Positions 46,272-56,058 of a stretch of DNA of 64,000 nt are shown here, piece by piece (position 1 is the stretch's first letter; each line of letters opens with the position of its first letter). This DNA is from Hwangdonia seohaensis (lineage in GTDB: Bacteria; Bacteroidota; Bacteroidia; Flavobacteriales; Flavobacteriaceae), in NCBI RefSeq assembly GCF_031932625.1, contig NZ_JAVSCK010000005.1:1-64000 (forward strand), given 5' to 3'. The position numbers and the translations under genes were made by a program. The notes under the pieces are model-generated. The model was given only the letters and a program-made list of their open reading frames with translations. It was not told the DNA's origin and made no database searches.

Positions 46272-47618
46272 ATGAAGAATACGTTAAAATTATTTGTTTG
46301 TGTCATATTACTGTTCTGTGTTCATTTCATGTTTTCCCAAGACCATTATGTGCCTTCAAAAGAAAATTTGGAAGCCAGAAAAGCATTTCAAGACGATAAG
46401 TTTGGGATGTTTATTCATTGGGGCGTTTACAGTATTTTAGGCGATGCCGAATGGGTCATGCACTACCAAAATATACCGGTAAGCCGTTACGAATTATTGC
46501 CCACGTTTTTCAATCCTCAGGATTTTAGCGCCGAAGCCATCGTACAGCTCGCCAAAGATGCAGGTATGAAATACATTACCATTACCACAAAACACCACGA
46601 TGGTTTTGCGATGTACGATTCCAAAATATCCGATTATAATATTGTAAAGGCAACGCCTTATGGTAAAGATATTTTTAGGGCACTTGAGCAAGAGTGTAAA
46701 AAACAGGGCGTAAAATTATACGCCTATTATTCGCAACTCGATTGGCATCATCCAGATTATTACCCAAGAGGATGGACGGGCAGAAACGTTGACCGACCAG
46801 AGTCTGGAAATTGGGATAATTACTTAAAATATCAGAACGCACAAATTAAAGAACTTGCCGAAAACTATGATATTGCAGGGTTTTGGTTTGATGGGTGGTG
46901 GGATCAAGCGCCGGATAAAAAAGACTGGCATAAAGCCGTAAAATATAGGATAGAAGGCACAGAGTGGAAGTTGGAGGAGACTTATAAGATGATTCACGAT
47001 GTAAATTCGGCTTTGCTAATTGGTAATAACCATCACGAATTGCCATTTCCCGGAGAAGATTTTCAAATGTTCGAAAAAGATTTGCCGGGAAAAAACACCA
47101 CAGGTTTTGGTGGTGCGGAAATAGGAAAACTACCTTTAGAAACCTGTGAAACCATTAACCATTCTTGGGGTTTCAGCTTGCAAGATGGAAAACATAAATC
47201 TGTAGAAGATTTAATTAAATATGTGGTTAAAGCGGCAGGGAACAATGCTAATTTTTTATTGAATGTTGGCCCGATGCCTAACGGGAAAATTCAAGAAGAA
47301 CACATAGAACGGTTACGGGCCGTTGGTACTTGGTTAAAAGAAAACGGCGAAACCATTTACGGTACTCGTGGTGGTATTATTGCATCTACCGAAAATTATG
47401 TGTCCACACAAAAAGGCAAAACACTCTATTTACATGTTTTAGATAATGACGTTGATACGATTAAAATCGATAATTTTAAAGCACGGATTAAAAAAGTCGT
47501 ATTATTTAAAGACAAAAGCAAAATAAAATATGTATTAAAACAAGAACAATTAACAATTCATCTTCCTGAAAACAATAAGGAAGCTGTTGATACCATTATA
47601 GAAATTACATTAAAATAA
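46272..47618 (+). CDS. GH29 alpha-L-fucosidase (first of four)
   Basis: 448 aa with signal peptide ...LLFCVHFMFSQ. GH29 catalytic barrel throughout: FGMFIHWGVYSILG (~36), ITTKHHDGFAMYDS, and nucleophile D207 in FWFDGWWDQ. A short beta domain closes the protein; no extra binding module. Retaining removal of alpha-L-fucose. It is 23 bp after the dehydratase gene, tying fucose release to fucose-acid catabolism in one transcript. The WFDGWWD form differs from the FADGEW form of the next two GH29s, so the specificities probably differ. Confidence 0.93.
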   Translation: MKNTLKLFVCVILLFCVHFMFSQDHYVPSKENLEARKAFQDDKFGMFIHWGVYSILGDAEWVMHYQNIPVSRYELLPTFFNPQDFSAEAIVQLAKDAGMKYITITTKHHDGFAMYDSKISDYNIVKATPYGKDIFRALEQECKKQGVKLYAYYSQLDWHHPDYYPRGWTGRNVDRPESGNWDNYLKYQNAQIKELAENYDIAGFWFDGWWDQAPDKKDWHKAVKYRIEGTEWKLEETYKMIHDVNSALLIGNNHHELPFPGEDFQMFEKDLPGKNTTGFGGAEIGKLPLETCETINHSWGFSLQDGKHKSVEDLIKYVVKAAGNNANFLLNVGPMPNGKIQEEHIERLRAVGTWLKENGETIYGTRGGIIASTENYVSTQKGKTLYLHVLDNDVDTIKIDNFKARIKKVVLFKDKSKIKYVLKQEQLTIHLPENNKEAVDTIIEITLK

Positions 47619-47632
47619 AAAGGAAATAAATA

Positions 47633-48412
47633 ATGTCAAAGTTTAGTTTAAAAGGAAAATCGGCTATAATAACCGGTGGCGCAAGTGGTATTGGTAAAGC
47701 TATTTCCACAACATTTGCACAACAGGGTGCACATATCCATATTTTGGAATTTAATAAAGAAAGTGGCGAGCAAACGATTGAAGAAATTAAAAATGCCGGC
47801 GGGAAAGCAAATTTTTACGCATGCGATGTTTCCAATCACAAGCAAGTGCAGGAAATTATTGGTGCTATTGCCAAAAATAATAATATCGATATATTGGTCA
47901 ATAACGCAGGCATTGCCCATGTTGGAAATGTTGAACAGACCGAAGAATCAGATTTAGACCGTGTTTACAGCGTTAACGTAAAAGGCGTTTACAACTGCAT
48001 TTATGCCACCATCCCAAAAATGAAAGCCCAAGGCGGTGGCGTAATTATCAATATGGCATCCATTGCATCGTCGGTTGGAATTTCCGATCGCTTTGCGTAT
48101 TCCATGTCTAAAGGAGCCGCCTTAACCATGACGTATTCAGTTGCCAAAGATTATGTAAACGATAACATTCGCTGTAATTGTATTTCGCCTGCACGGGTAC
48201 ATACGCCTTTTGTTGATGGTTTTATTAAAACGAATTATCCGGGAAAAGAAGCCGAAATGTTTGACGCATTATCTAAAACCCAGCCTATTGGCAGAATGGG
48301 AAAACCTGAAGAAATCGCAAATTTAGCCTTATATTTATGTTCAAACGAAGCCTCGTTTATTACAGGAACAGATTTTCCTATAGATGGTGGTTTTATAAAA
48401 TTAAATGGGTAA
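47633..48412 (+). CDS. SDR-family dehydrogenase, probably of the fucose oxidative route
   Basis: 259 aa, cytoplasmic. Classical short-chain dehydrogenase: cofactor motif TGGASGIG (~15), NNAG (~90), catalytic Ser in NMASIAS (~142), YSMSK (Tyr-xxx-Lys ~155) and C-terminal IDGG. An acidic residue after the second strand (ILEFN, Glu) favours NAD over NADP. It lies between fucosidase genes, downstream of the dehydratase, so it could be 2-keto-3-deoxy-L-fuconate dehydrogenase or L-fucose dehydrogenase; sequence alone does not separate them. Its stop shares one base with the next start (TAATG). Confidence 0.9.
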   Translation: MSKFSLKGKSAIITGGASGIGKAISTTFAQQGAHIHILEFNKESGEQTIEEIKNAGGKANFYACDVSNHKQVQEIIGAIAKNNNIDILVNNAGIAHVGNVEQTEESDLDRVYSVNVKGVYNCIYATIPKMKAQGGGVIINMASIASSVGISDRFAYSMSKGAALTMTYSVAKDYVNDNIRCNCISPARVHTPFVDGFIKTNYPGKEAEMFDALSKTQPIGRMGKPEEIANLALYLCSNEASFITGTDFPIDGGFIKLNG

Positions 48413-50214
48413 TGATTAAAAATAGAATGTTATTGGTTTGTGCTTGTTTTTTATTGACAGCATCAACTTTTGCACAACAGAAAACAGAAGCAGAGTATAT
48501 TAAGAATATTACCGAACGTCCATATCCACAATGGTTTAAAGATGCCAAATTGGGTATATTTATTCACTGGGGACTTTACTCGGTACCATCTTACGGAAGC
48601 AAGGAATCGTATGCCGAATGGTTTTTACGCGGTATGCAAACCGAAAGTCCCGAGCGTATGGAATTTGTAAAAAACACCTACGGCGAGCATTTTACATACA
48701 AAGATTTTGCGCCATTGTTTAAAGCGGAATTATTTAATCCGGACGAATGGGCAACATTATTTAAAAACGCCGGAGCAAAGTATGTCATGTTTGTTTCAAA
48801 GCATCACGATGGTTATGCACTTTGGCCAAGTAAGTACAACAGAAACTGGAACAGTGTCGATGTGGGACCAAAACGCGATTTGGTTGGTGACTTAACAAAA
48901 TCTGTTAGAGAGGCCGGACTTAAAATGGGGCTGTATTATTCGCTTGCGGAATGGAACCACCCCTTGCACCGTTGGTACACCGACCCGCACGATAGCATTG
49001 GTCGATATGTTGAAGAATATATGATTCCGCAGTTTAAAGAATTGGTTTCCACATATAAACCATCTATACTTTTTGCCGATGGCGAATGGTACAATACGGC
49101 AAAACAATGGCACTCGGCAGAATTGATAGATTGGTATTACAATTTAGTGGGCGACGAGGCCATCGTAAACAACCGCTGGGGCCACGGCTTGGATGTGGGT
49201 TATTTAACACCAGAATACAGTTCGGGCATAAAAGTAACCGATAGACCTTGGGCAGAAGTGCGTGGTTTGGGGCGCTCTTTCGGGTTGAATAGAAATGAAA
49301 AATTAGAGGCTTATGGCACCTCGCAAGACCTCATTCATCGCTTTGTGCAAACGGTTGCCAATGGTGGCGGCATGATTTTAAACGTGGGACCAAAAGCCGA
49401 TGGCCAAATTCCGCTTATTCAGCAAGAACGTTTAATTCAATTGGGCAACTGGTTAAAAATTAATGGCGATGCCATTTATGGCGCAGAACCTTTTTCTATA
49501 AAAGAAGAAGAAAAAGAAATCACGATTGACCGAATTGATGATCAAATAGATTTTAATTGGGTTAGAAATTCACCAATGAAAGGCATCAAAGAAGATGATT
49601 TTACAGTAGAATGGAACGGTTACATTGAAGCGCCAAAAACCGATATTTATACTTTTGAAGTTAAAGCCGATGATGAAGCAGCAGTTTTTATAAACAACAC
49701 ATTGGTTATCAATCAAAACTATACGGCAAAAGGATCGCAATCCGAAGTTATGGGCGCCAATACCAGCGTGTCATCAACCGGACAAATAAAATTAAAAGCG
49801 GGCGAATTGTACCCTATTCAAATAAAATACAGAGAGAAAAAGCAAAATGCTTCAATCTCTTTATTCTGGAATACAAAAAACGAAGCGAAGCAATTGGTTC
49901 CAACTTCAGCGTTGTTTTTAGATAAAGAAAAATTGGCACATGGCATAACTGGCAGTTATTCATCATTAAAAACCTACCTGTGTTACACGCAAAACCACGG
50001 TAAAATTTATGCCATTAGTTTTGAATGGCCAGAAAACGAACTGATTTTAAGTATTCTGAATCCGGGTGACAAGGCTACGGTTAAATTGTTAGGCTTAGAC
50101 AAAAACCTAACTTGGAAATATAGCAACGGAAAGATGCATATTGATACAAAATCGATAAAGTATTCAGAAATGCCATCGCATGATGCATGGACTTTTGCGA
50201 TTGATAAAAATTAA
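48412..50214 (+). CDS. GH29 alpha-L-fucosidase with PA14 domain (second of four)
   Basis: 600 aa from ATG 48412, overlapping the SDR stop as TAATG; the signal peptide MLLVCACFLLTASTFAQ appears only with this start, whereas an upstream frame inside the SDR gene is an artefact. GH29 barrel ~25-360: LGIFIHWGLYSVPS, SKHHDGYALWPS, nucleophile D223 in FADGEWY, and NGGGMILNVGPKADG. A PA14 module occupies ~382-503 (EWNGYIEAPKTDIYTFEVKA) and probably binds sugar, as in the GH20 at 7552. A short beta domain ends the protein. Confidence 0.93.
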   Translation: MIKNRMLLVCACFLLTASTFAQQKTEAEYIKNITERPYPQWFKDAKLGIFIHWGLYSVPSYGSKESYAEWFLRGMQTESPERMEFVKNTYGEHFTYKDFAPLFKAELFNPDEWATLFKNAGAKYVMFVSKHHDGYALWPSKYNRNWNSVDVGPKRDLVGDLTKSVREAGLKMGLYYSLAEWNHPLHRWYTDPHDSIGRYVEEYMIPQFKELVSTYKPSILFADGEWYNTAKQWHSAELIDWYYNLVGDEAIVNNRWGHGLDVGYLTPEYSSGIKVTDRPWAEVRGLGRSFGLNRNEKLEAYGTSQDLIHRFVQTVANGGGMILNVGPKADGQIPLIQQERLIQLGNWLKINGDAIYGAEPFSIKEEEKEITIDRIDDQIDFNWVRNSPMKGIKEDDFTVEWNGYIEAPKTDIYTFEVKADDEAAVFINNTLVINQNYTAKGSQSEVMGANTSVSSTGQIKLKAGELYPIQIKYREKKQNASISLFWNTKNEAKQLVPTSALFLDKEKLAHGITGSYSSLKTYLCYTQNHGKIYAISFEWPENELILSILNPGDKATVKLLGLDKNLTWKYSNGKMHIDTKSIKYSEMPSHDAWTFAIDKN

Positions 50215-50217
50215 AAT

Positions 50218-51696
50218 ATGAATAACTTGAAGGTAAAAATATTTGTAGTATCTCTTCTCATTTTTAATGGCTTGCTAACGGCACAAACCACTTATCAACC
50301 AACTTGGGAATCATTGGATGCACGCCCCATTCCAGATTGGTTTCAAGATGCCAAGTTTGGAATTTTTATTCATTGGGGACCATATTCGGTGCCTGCGTGG
50401 TCGCCAAAAGGGACTTACTCCGAATGGTATCAATATTGGTTACAGAGCAAATCGCTTTTTGGCAATGGAAAATTTAAGGGTGATGAGGTAGTTCAGTTTC
50501 ATAAGAAAACTTACGGTAAAGATTTTCCTTATTACAATTTCGGGGAAATGTTTAAAGCAGATTTATTCGAACCTGATGAATGGGTGCAACTTTTCGAGAA
50601 AGCGGGCGCAAAATATATTGTATTAACGTCTAAACACCATGATGGTTATACCTTATGGCCCAATAAAGAAGCCAACGACAGAGGTTTTGCTTGGAATAGT
50701 ATGGAAGTAGGCTCTAAACGCGATTTGGTGGGTGAGTTAACCACGGCTGTTAAGAAAACCAATATTAAAATGGGCTTATATTATTCGCTTTACGAATGGT
50801 ATCATCCATTGTGGCAAAGTGATAAAAAGCGTTTTGTAGACGAACATTTTTTACCTCAAATAAAAGACTTGGTTACCAAATATTCACCAGATATTTTATG
50901 GGCTGATGGCGAATGGGATATGGAGGCTGAAAAATGGAAATCGAAAGAATTTTTAGCTTGGTTATTCAACGAGTCGGCTGCCAAAGATCATATTGTAATA
51001 AACGACAGATGGGGAAAAGGCGTTAGAAAGCACCACGGCGGTTATTTTACAACCGAATACGAAACTGAAGCCCCGGAATTCAAACGTCCGTGGGAAGAAT
51101 GTCGTGGTATGGGGTTTTCATTTGGATACAATCAAAATGAGGATGCACAAGACTATAATTCGCCCAAAGCGTTGGTACTGACCTTGGTTAATATTGTAAG
51201 TACGGGCGGCAATTTATTGTTGGACATTGGTCCAGACGCACGTGGCAATATTCCGGTAATTATGCAAGAACGGCTATTGCAAATTGGCGGTTGGTTAAAC
51301 ACAAATGGAGAAGCCATTTATGGTACAAGATTATGGAACAACTCCTTTCAATGGTCTTTAATGGGCGAGAAAAACTATAAACCAAAACAGCATTATTTAG
51401 GGGGCGATGTGATATTAAAACAAACCATAGACCCAGAACCGGACTTTGCCGTTAAAGAGTTGTTTTTTACACAAAACAACGAGGCTTATTTCACCATAAT
51501 ACCACAATGGAAACCCGAAATAACCATAAGGGATTTCAAAGCTTCAAATGATGCAAAAATCACATTGTTGGCAACACAACAAAATTTAAAAGGTAAGCAG
51601 GTAGGTAACGATTTTGTAATTACCTTGCCTGAATACAAGCCCAATTTGTTCAAAACAACCGACGAATATGCGTATGTTATTAAAATCACTAAATAG
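50218..51696 (+). CDS. GH29 alpha-L-fucosidase (third of four)
   Basis: 492 aa, signal peptide ...LLIFNGLLTAQ. Barrel motifs FGIFIHWGPYSVPAW, LTSKHHDGYTLWPN and nucleophile D230 in WADGEWD; GGNLLLDIGPDARG follows. Overall organisation matches the GH29 at 48412 without its PA14 insert, consistent with duplication and divergence. Three bases separate the two genes. Exported soluble fucosidase, probably GH29 group A (broad specificity) by its ADGEW motif; that grouping is an impression from motifs. Confidence 0.93.
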   Translation: MNNLKVKIFVVSLLIFNGLLTAQTTYQPTWESLDARPIPDWFQDAKFGIFIHWGPYSVPAWSPKGTYSEWYQYWLQSKSLFGNGKFKGDEVVQFHKKTYGKDFPYYNFGEMFKADLFEPDEWVQLFEKAGAKYIVLTSKHHDGYTLWPNKEANDRGFAWNSMEVGSKRDLVGELTTAVKKTNIKMGLYYSLYEWYHPLWQSDKKRFVDEHFLPQIKDLVTKYSPDILWADGEWDMEAEKWKSKEFLAWLFNESAAKDHIVINDRWGKGVRKHHGGYFTTEYETEAPEFKRPWEECRGMGFSFGYNQNEDAQDYNSPKALVLTLVNIVSTGGNLLLDIGPDARGNIPVIMQERLLQIGGWLNTNGEAIYGTRLWNNSFQWSLMGEKNYKPKQHYLGGDVILKQTIDPEPDFAVKELFFTQNNEAYFTIIPQWKPEITIRDFKASNDAKITLLATQQNLKGKQVGNDFVITLPEYKPNLFKTTDEYAYVIKITK

Positions 51697-51710
51697 TTTA
51701 TAAAATAAAT

Positions 51711-53948
51711 ATGAAAACCATTTTATCGTATTTCACCTTAGCTTTGTTAATTGTTTCATGCTCTAACAGCAATGGCAATGGGCTATTAATGCCAACCAGT
51801 TCAACTATTAAAATAGATGCTGATGATACCAAAGATTCCATCATTGTTAAAGCCGCTCATGTGGTGCCCACAAAAAACCAGTACGAGGCGCTAAAAAACG
51901 AGTTTATTGCTTTTATTCATTTTGGTCCCAACACGTTTACCCGAATGGAATGGGGCAGTGGTTTTGAAGACCCTAAAATTTTCGACCTTAAAAATTTGGA
52001 TACCGACCAATGGTGCAAAGCCATGAAAGCCGCCAATATGGAAATGGTGATTCTTACCGTTAAGCATCACGATGGGTTTGTGCTTTGGCAAAGCCGTTAC
52101 ACCGAACACGGTATTATGTCCACTGGTTTTCAAGATGGAAAAGGCGATATATTAAAGGAATTATCGGCTTCTTGCGAAAAATACGGATTGAAATTAGGCG
52201 TGTATTTATCGCCAGCAGATTTATTTCAAATTGAAAATAAAGATGGTTTGTACGGTAATTTAAGTACATATTCAGACCGTGTTATTCCGAGACGCGTTGA
52301 CGGCAGACCGTTTAAAAACAAAACTACTTTTACGTTTAATGTTGATGATTATAACGAGTATTTTTTAAATCAATTATTCGAATTGTTGACCGAATACGGT
52401 CCCATTCACGAAGTGTGGTTTGATGGCGCACACCCCAAACGCAAAGGCGGACAAAAATATAATTATTTAGCTTGGAAAGAATTGATTTCGGCATTGGCAC
52501 CTGAGGCCGTGGTATTTGGCAAACAGGACATACGTTGGTGTGGTAACGAAGCGGGAGCCACTAGGGATACCGAATGGAATGTAATTCCGTATCAAAGCAA
52601 TCCGCTTGAAATGAATAGTTTTGCGGATATCACTGGCGAAGATATTGGAAGCAGGGAAAAATTGTACGACGCTAAATATTTGCACTACCAACAGGCAGAA
52701 ACCAATACTTCCATTCGCGAAGGCTGGTTTTACAGAGATGATACTTCGCAAAAAGTGCGTAGCGTTGATGATGTTTTTGATATGTACGAACGTTCAGTTG
52801 GAGGCAATACAACATTCTTGTTGAACATTCCACCAAATAGAGAGGGCAAGTTTTCGCCGGAAGATGTTCGTGTTTTAAATGAAGTTGGGCAACGCATAAA
52901 CGAAACTTACTCGACTAATTTATTTGCTGATGCTTCAGGGCTTAAAAATGTTTTAGATGATGATGTTAATACTTTTGAATTGTTAAATTCTGATATAAAA
53001 GAAATCATTATTGAAACCAAAAAGCCTGTAACGATTAATAGGCTTGTTATTCAGGAAGCCATTGCAACACATAGCGAACGTGTTGAAGAGCATGCGGTTG
53101 ATGCATGGATTGATAACACGTGGAAAGAGCTGGTTTCAGCAACCAATATTGGGTACAAACGCATTTTGCGTTTCCCGGAAACCACATCGAATAAATTTAG
53201 AATTCGTGTTTTGGAATCGCGTTTAAATCCAGCCATTTCAAATATTACAGCATACTATTACAAAACGCGTCCGCCGCAATTGAGCATCACACGAACTATC
53301 GACGGCCAAGTTTCAATACAGCCTAAAAAACACGATTTTGGTTGGAAACCTCATGGCGAAGACAGTGCTGGAAATTTAAATACAGAACTAGAAATTAGGT
53401 ATACCACCGATGGTAGCGAACCAACAAAAGACTCAAAGTTATTTAACGGATCTTTCTTGGCAACCTCCGGTGACATTAAAGCAGTGGCATTTTCAAAAGA
53501 TCAAAAAGGAAGTGTGGTATCTAAAAAATTAGGAATTCTTAAAAGTGATTGGAAAATTATAAAAGTAGATAGTTGGTCTTCTGACCATAAAAGCGAATTG
53601 GCTATTGACGAAAATCCAAATACGTATTGGAGGTCTGGCGAAAAAGGAAGTCCTCATTTTTTAGAGTTGGATTTAGGACAAGCTTATACTTTAAAAGCTT
53701 TTGCTTACACACCTCAAAAGGAAAATGGAAATGGCATGATTGAAAAAGGCGTTATCAAGGTGAGTAATGATGGTAAAACTTGGAAAGCTTTTGAAAGTTT
53801 TGAATTCGGAAATTTAATCAACGATCCCGTAATGCGTACGCACCAATTTCAATCCGCAATAACCACACGATACATAAGAATTGAATCACAAGTAATTGCA
53901 GGTGGCAAAAAAACAGCGGCCATTGCAGAATTGGATTTTTTCGAATAA
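51711..53948 (+). CDS. GH29 alpha-L-fucosidase lipoprotein with Ig and F5/8C domains (fourth of four)
   Basis: 745 aa, lipobox ...LLIVSC. Catalytic barrel ~45-400: FIAFIHFGPNTFT, LTVKHHDGFVLWQS, nucleophile D238 in VWFDGAHP, and NTTFLLNIPPNREG. This motif set is that of the GH29 group including alpha-1,3/1,4-specific fucosidases. A beta domain (~410-515), a chitobiase-type Ig domain (YTTDGSEPTKDS ~565) and a canonical F5/8 type C domain (~610-745, NPNTYWRSG, LELDLGQAYTLK) follow. It is the last gene of the fucosidase run and is followed by a long hairpin. Confidence 0.93.
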   Translation: MKTILSYFTLALLIVSCSNSNGNGLLMPTSSTIKIDADDTKDSIIVKAAHVVPTKNQYEALKNEFIAFIHFGPNTFTRMEWGSGFEDPKIFDLKNLDTDQWCKAMKAANMEMVILTVKHHDGFVLWQSRYTEHGIMSTGFQDGKGDILKELSASCEKYGLKLGVYLSPADLFQIENKDGLYGNLSTYSDRVIPRRVDGRPFKNKTTFTFNVDDYNEYFLNQLFELLTEYGPIHEVWFDGAHPKRKGGQKYNYLAWKELISALAPEAVVFGKQDIRWCGNEAGATRDTEWNVIPYQSNPLEMNSFADITGEDIGSREKLYDAKYLHYQQAETNTSIREGWFYRDDTSQKVRSVDDVFDMYERSVGGNTTFLLNIPPNREGKFSPEDVRVLNEVGQRINETYSTNLFADASGLKNVLDDDVNTFELLNSDIKEIIIETKKPVTINRLVIQEAIATHSERVEEHAVDAWIDNTWKELVSATNIGYKRILRFPETTSNKFRIRVLESRLNPAISNITAYYYKTRPPQLSITRTIDGQVSIQPKKHDFGWKPHGEDSAGNLNTELEIRYTTDGSEPTKDSKLFNGSFLATSGDIKAVAFSKDQKGSVVSKKLGILKSDWKIIKVDSWSSDHKSELAIDENPNTYWRSGEKGSPHFLELDLGQAYTLKAFAYTPQKENGNGMIEKGVIKVSNDGKTWKAFESFEFGNLINDPVMRTHQFQSAITTRYIRIESQVIAGGKKTAAIAELDFFE

Positions 53949-53963
53949 TCAATAATGTTTAAG

Positions 53964-54007
53964 CCGGTGCTATTTGTTATATTATTGGGCAAATACAAAG
54001 GCACCGG
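53964..54007. other. Long imperfect inverted repeat between GH29 and AraC genes
   Basis: CCGGTGC-TATTTG (53964-53976) pairs with CAAATA...GCACCGG (53990-54007), leaving a 5-base bulge (CAAAG) on the right arm and a 13-base loop. There is no T-run after it on the + strand. It may terminate the fucosidase transcript, or serve as an operator for the AraC gene that starts 55 bp later. Confidence 0.5.
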
Positions 54008-54062
54008 AAAACGAAATTAAAAAAGCGTATCATGTAATTTTATAAGTGAAGAATAGTTAAAA

Positions 54063-54938
54063 ATGAGCACTGTCAAAACATATCAAAAAGTAAATGTCGA
54101 ACAGGAGAGCCTGAGTTTTGGAATCTCTAAAATGGAAGATATTTATACAAAACGACATGGAAAAGTTGACGAACCGCACCGACACAATTACTATACGGTT
54201 TTAATTATCAATAAAGCAAGGGGGCAACACAAAATAGATTTTAACACCTATGAGTTATCGGATAAACAAATTTTTTTTGTGGCTCCTGGGCAAGTACACC
54301 AAGTATTGGAAAACGAAAAATCTTTTGGGTTCTCCATGGTTTTTTCCAATCAGTTTTTGGTTGAAAATTCTATCCGTTTATCGTTTATTGATAGTTTAAA
54401 CCTTTTTCAGAATTATGGACAAAGTCCGCCATTAATCCCAAATGCAGCCCAATTTAAAACTATAGGGGATTTTGCAAATCAGATATACAATCTCTTCAAC
54501 AGTGATGTTAACATGAAGCTTCTATCCATCGGGGCGTTTTTAAAGCTGTTGCTTATTGAGTGTAATAATGTGTGTTCCATAAATCCCATCGAATCCGATG
54601 TTGATACTACTGGAGACAACCTGATTAGAGCGTTTAAAAAAGGTGTTGAAAGTCATTATAAAAAAGAGCATTCTACGACGTTTTATGCCAATGCGCTTCA
54701 TATTAGCCCAGACCATTTAAACCGAACGGTTAAAGCCAGAATAGGTAAAACCGCAAAAGACTACATTCAAGCTAGAATAGTAACCGAAGCGAAAAGGTTA
54801 CTGTATTTTTCCGATTTATCGAACAAAGAAATTGCCTATGAATTGGGCTTTAACGAACCTGCTAATTTTAGTGCTTTTTTTAAAAAACACACCCAATTAT
54901 CGCCTTCAAGCTTCAAACAAAACGAGATTAAATCCTAG
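54063..54938 (+). CDS. AraC-family transcriptional regulator
   Basis: 291 aa, cytoplasmic. N-terminal cupin-like ligand domain (~1-165; PHRHNYYTVLIIN, FFVAPGQVHQV) and C-terminal double helix-turn-helix (~190-288; YANALHISPDHLNRTVK, SNKEIAYELGFNEPANFSAFFKK). It is the only clear transcription factor in the window, so it is a candidate controller of the fucose or whole N-glycan locus, probably sensing a sugar or sugar acid (inference). No hybrid two-component or SusR-like regulator and no ECF sigma/anti-sigma pair is present here. Confidence 0.92.
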   Translation: MSTVKTYQKVNVEQESLSFGISKMEDIYTKRHGKVDEPHRHNYYTVLIINKARGQHKIDFNTYELSDKQIFFVAPGQVHQVLENEKSFGFSMVFSNQFLVENSIRLSFIDSLNLFQNYGQSPPLIPNAAQFKTIGDFANQIYNLFNSDVNMKLLSIGAFLKLLLIECNNVCSINPIESDVDTTGDNLIRAFKKGVESHYKKEHSTTFYANALHISPDHLNRTVKARIGKTAKDYIQARIVTEAKRLLYFSDLSNKEIAYELGFNEPANFSAFFKKHTQLSPSSFKQNEIKS

Positions 54939-55009
54939 TTTGAAGTTAAATATCGGATTTTCATAAGCTTAGTCCCTTTTTTCATATTCCACAGGGTACT
55001 AATCGGTTA

Positions 55010-55017
55010 TATATTTG
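55010..55017 (+). promoter_or_regulatory. Putative -7 element before the pirin gene
   Basis: TATATTTG matches TAnnTTTG exactly, 25 bp before the chosen start at 55042. A convincing -33 TTTG is not visible. Confidence 0.35.
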
Positions 55018-55041
55018 CACCATACTTTTAAAGCAAACCAT

Positions 55042-55920
55042 ATGAATCGTAAAAAATTTATAAAAAACGCATTATTAACAGGTGTTGTTGGTACCGTTGC
55101 GCCGCAAATATTTAAAGCGGAAAACAGCAAACCAAAAACATCGACTTACGATACATTGATGCAACAAGTAGGATTTAATCATTTACCTAATAAAAACATA
55201 AAAACTATGAATACAGTAATTCACAAAGCAGCAACAAGAGGCGTAGCAAATCACGGTTGGTTAAACTCACACCATACTTTTAGTTTCGCTAATTATCACA
55301 ACCCAGACCGAATGAACTTTGGAGTTCTTCGCGTTTTGAATGACGATATCGTACAGGCAGGAATGGGATTCGGAACACATCCGCACCAAAATATGGAAAT
55401 CATTTCAATTCCTTTGGAAGGCGATTTAGAGCATAAGGACAGTATGGGAAATGTGGCCGTTATTAAAGAAGGTGATGTGCAGGTTTTAAGCGCAGGAACT
55501 GGTATTACGCATTCCGAATACAACAAAAATAAAGATAAAGAAGTGAAGTTTCTTCAGATTTGGGTGTTTCCAAAAGAGAAGGATTTAACACCGCGTTACG
55601 ATCAGATTTCAATACGGGAAATTTCAGAAGAAAATAAATTCTACCAAGTACTGTCGCCCAATAAAGATGATCAAGGCGTATGGATAAATCAAGATGCTTG
55701 GTTTCATATAGGGAAATTTGAAAAAGGAAATTCAGACGAATATAAAATTAAAAAAGAAGGCAACGGAGTGTATGCTTTTATCCTTGAAGGCGAAGTGGAA
55801 ATTGATGGCGAAAAACTATCTAAAAGAGATGGTATGGGTATTTGGGACACAAACAGTATTACCGTTAAAGCTACCGAAAATGCACGTGTGCTTTTAATGG
55901 AAGTGCCAATGTCTGTGTAA
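55042..55920 (+). CDS. Pirin-family protein with N-terminal export-like extension
   Basis: 292 aa from ATG 55042. The pirin bicupin itself begins near residue 56 (internal ATG 55207; MNTVIHKAATRG). Metal-binding His and Glu are kept: GTHPHQNME and ITHSEYN. The extra N-terminus, MNRKKFIKNALLTGVVGTVA, looks like a Tat-type or lipid-less signal (RKKF then a hydrophobic stretch), which is uncommon because most pirins are cytoplasmic. Pirins can act as quercetin dioxygenases or redox sensors. DoxX and YceI genes follow, a grouping seen in stress or redox clusters, so this gene is probably not part of glycan use. Confidence 0.85.
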   Translation: MNRKKFIKNALLTGVVGTVAPQIFKAENSKPKTSTYDTLMQQVGFNHLPNKNIKTMNTVIHKAATRGVANHGWLNSHHTFSFANYHNPDRMNFGVLRVLNDDIVQAGMGFGTHPHQNMEIISIPLEGDLEHKDSMGNVAVIKEGDVQVLSAGTGITHSEYNKNKDKEVKFLQIWVFPKEKDLTPRYDQISIREISEENKFYQVLSPNKDDQGVWINQDAWFHIGKFEKGNSDEYKIKKEGNGVYAFILEGEVEIDGEKLSKRDGMGIWDTNSITVKATENARVLLMEVPMSV

Positions 55921-56058
55921 TAACATGCATTTATTTCACAGATAATCAAATATCAAAAAAACGTAAAAACAAAAATGTCTATAAAAGGAGATTGCAATAA
56001 CCCTGCAATGGACATTAAACAAACATTTTAAAACAAGTATAAATAAACAATTAAATCA

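Noticed and set aside
46272..53948. Four GH29 genes considered as very recent tandem duplicates
   Set aside because: Nucleophile motifs (WFDGWWD, FADGEWY, WADGEWD, WFDGAHP) and domain additions differ, so they are old paralogues.
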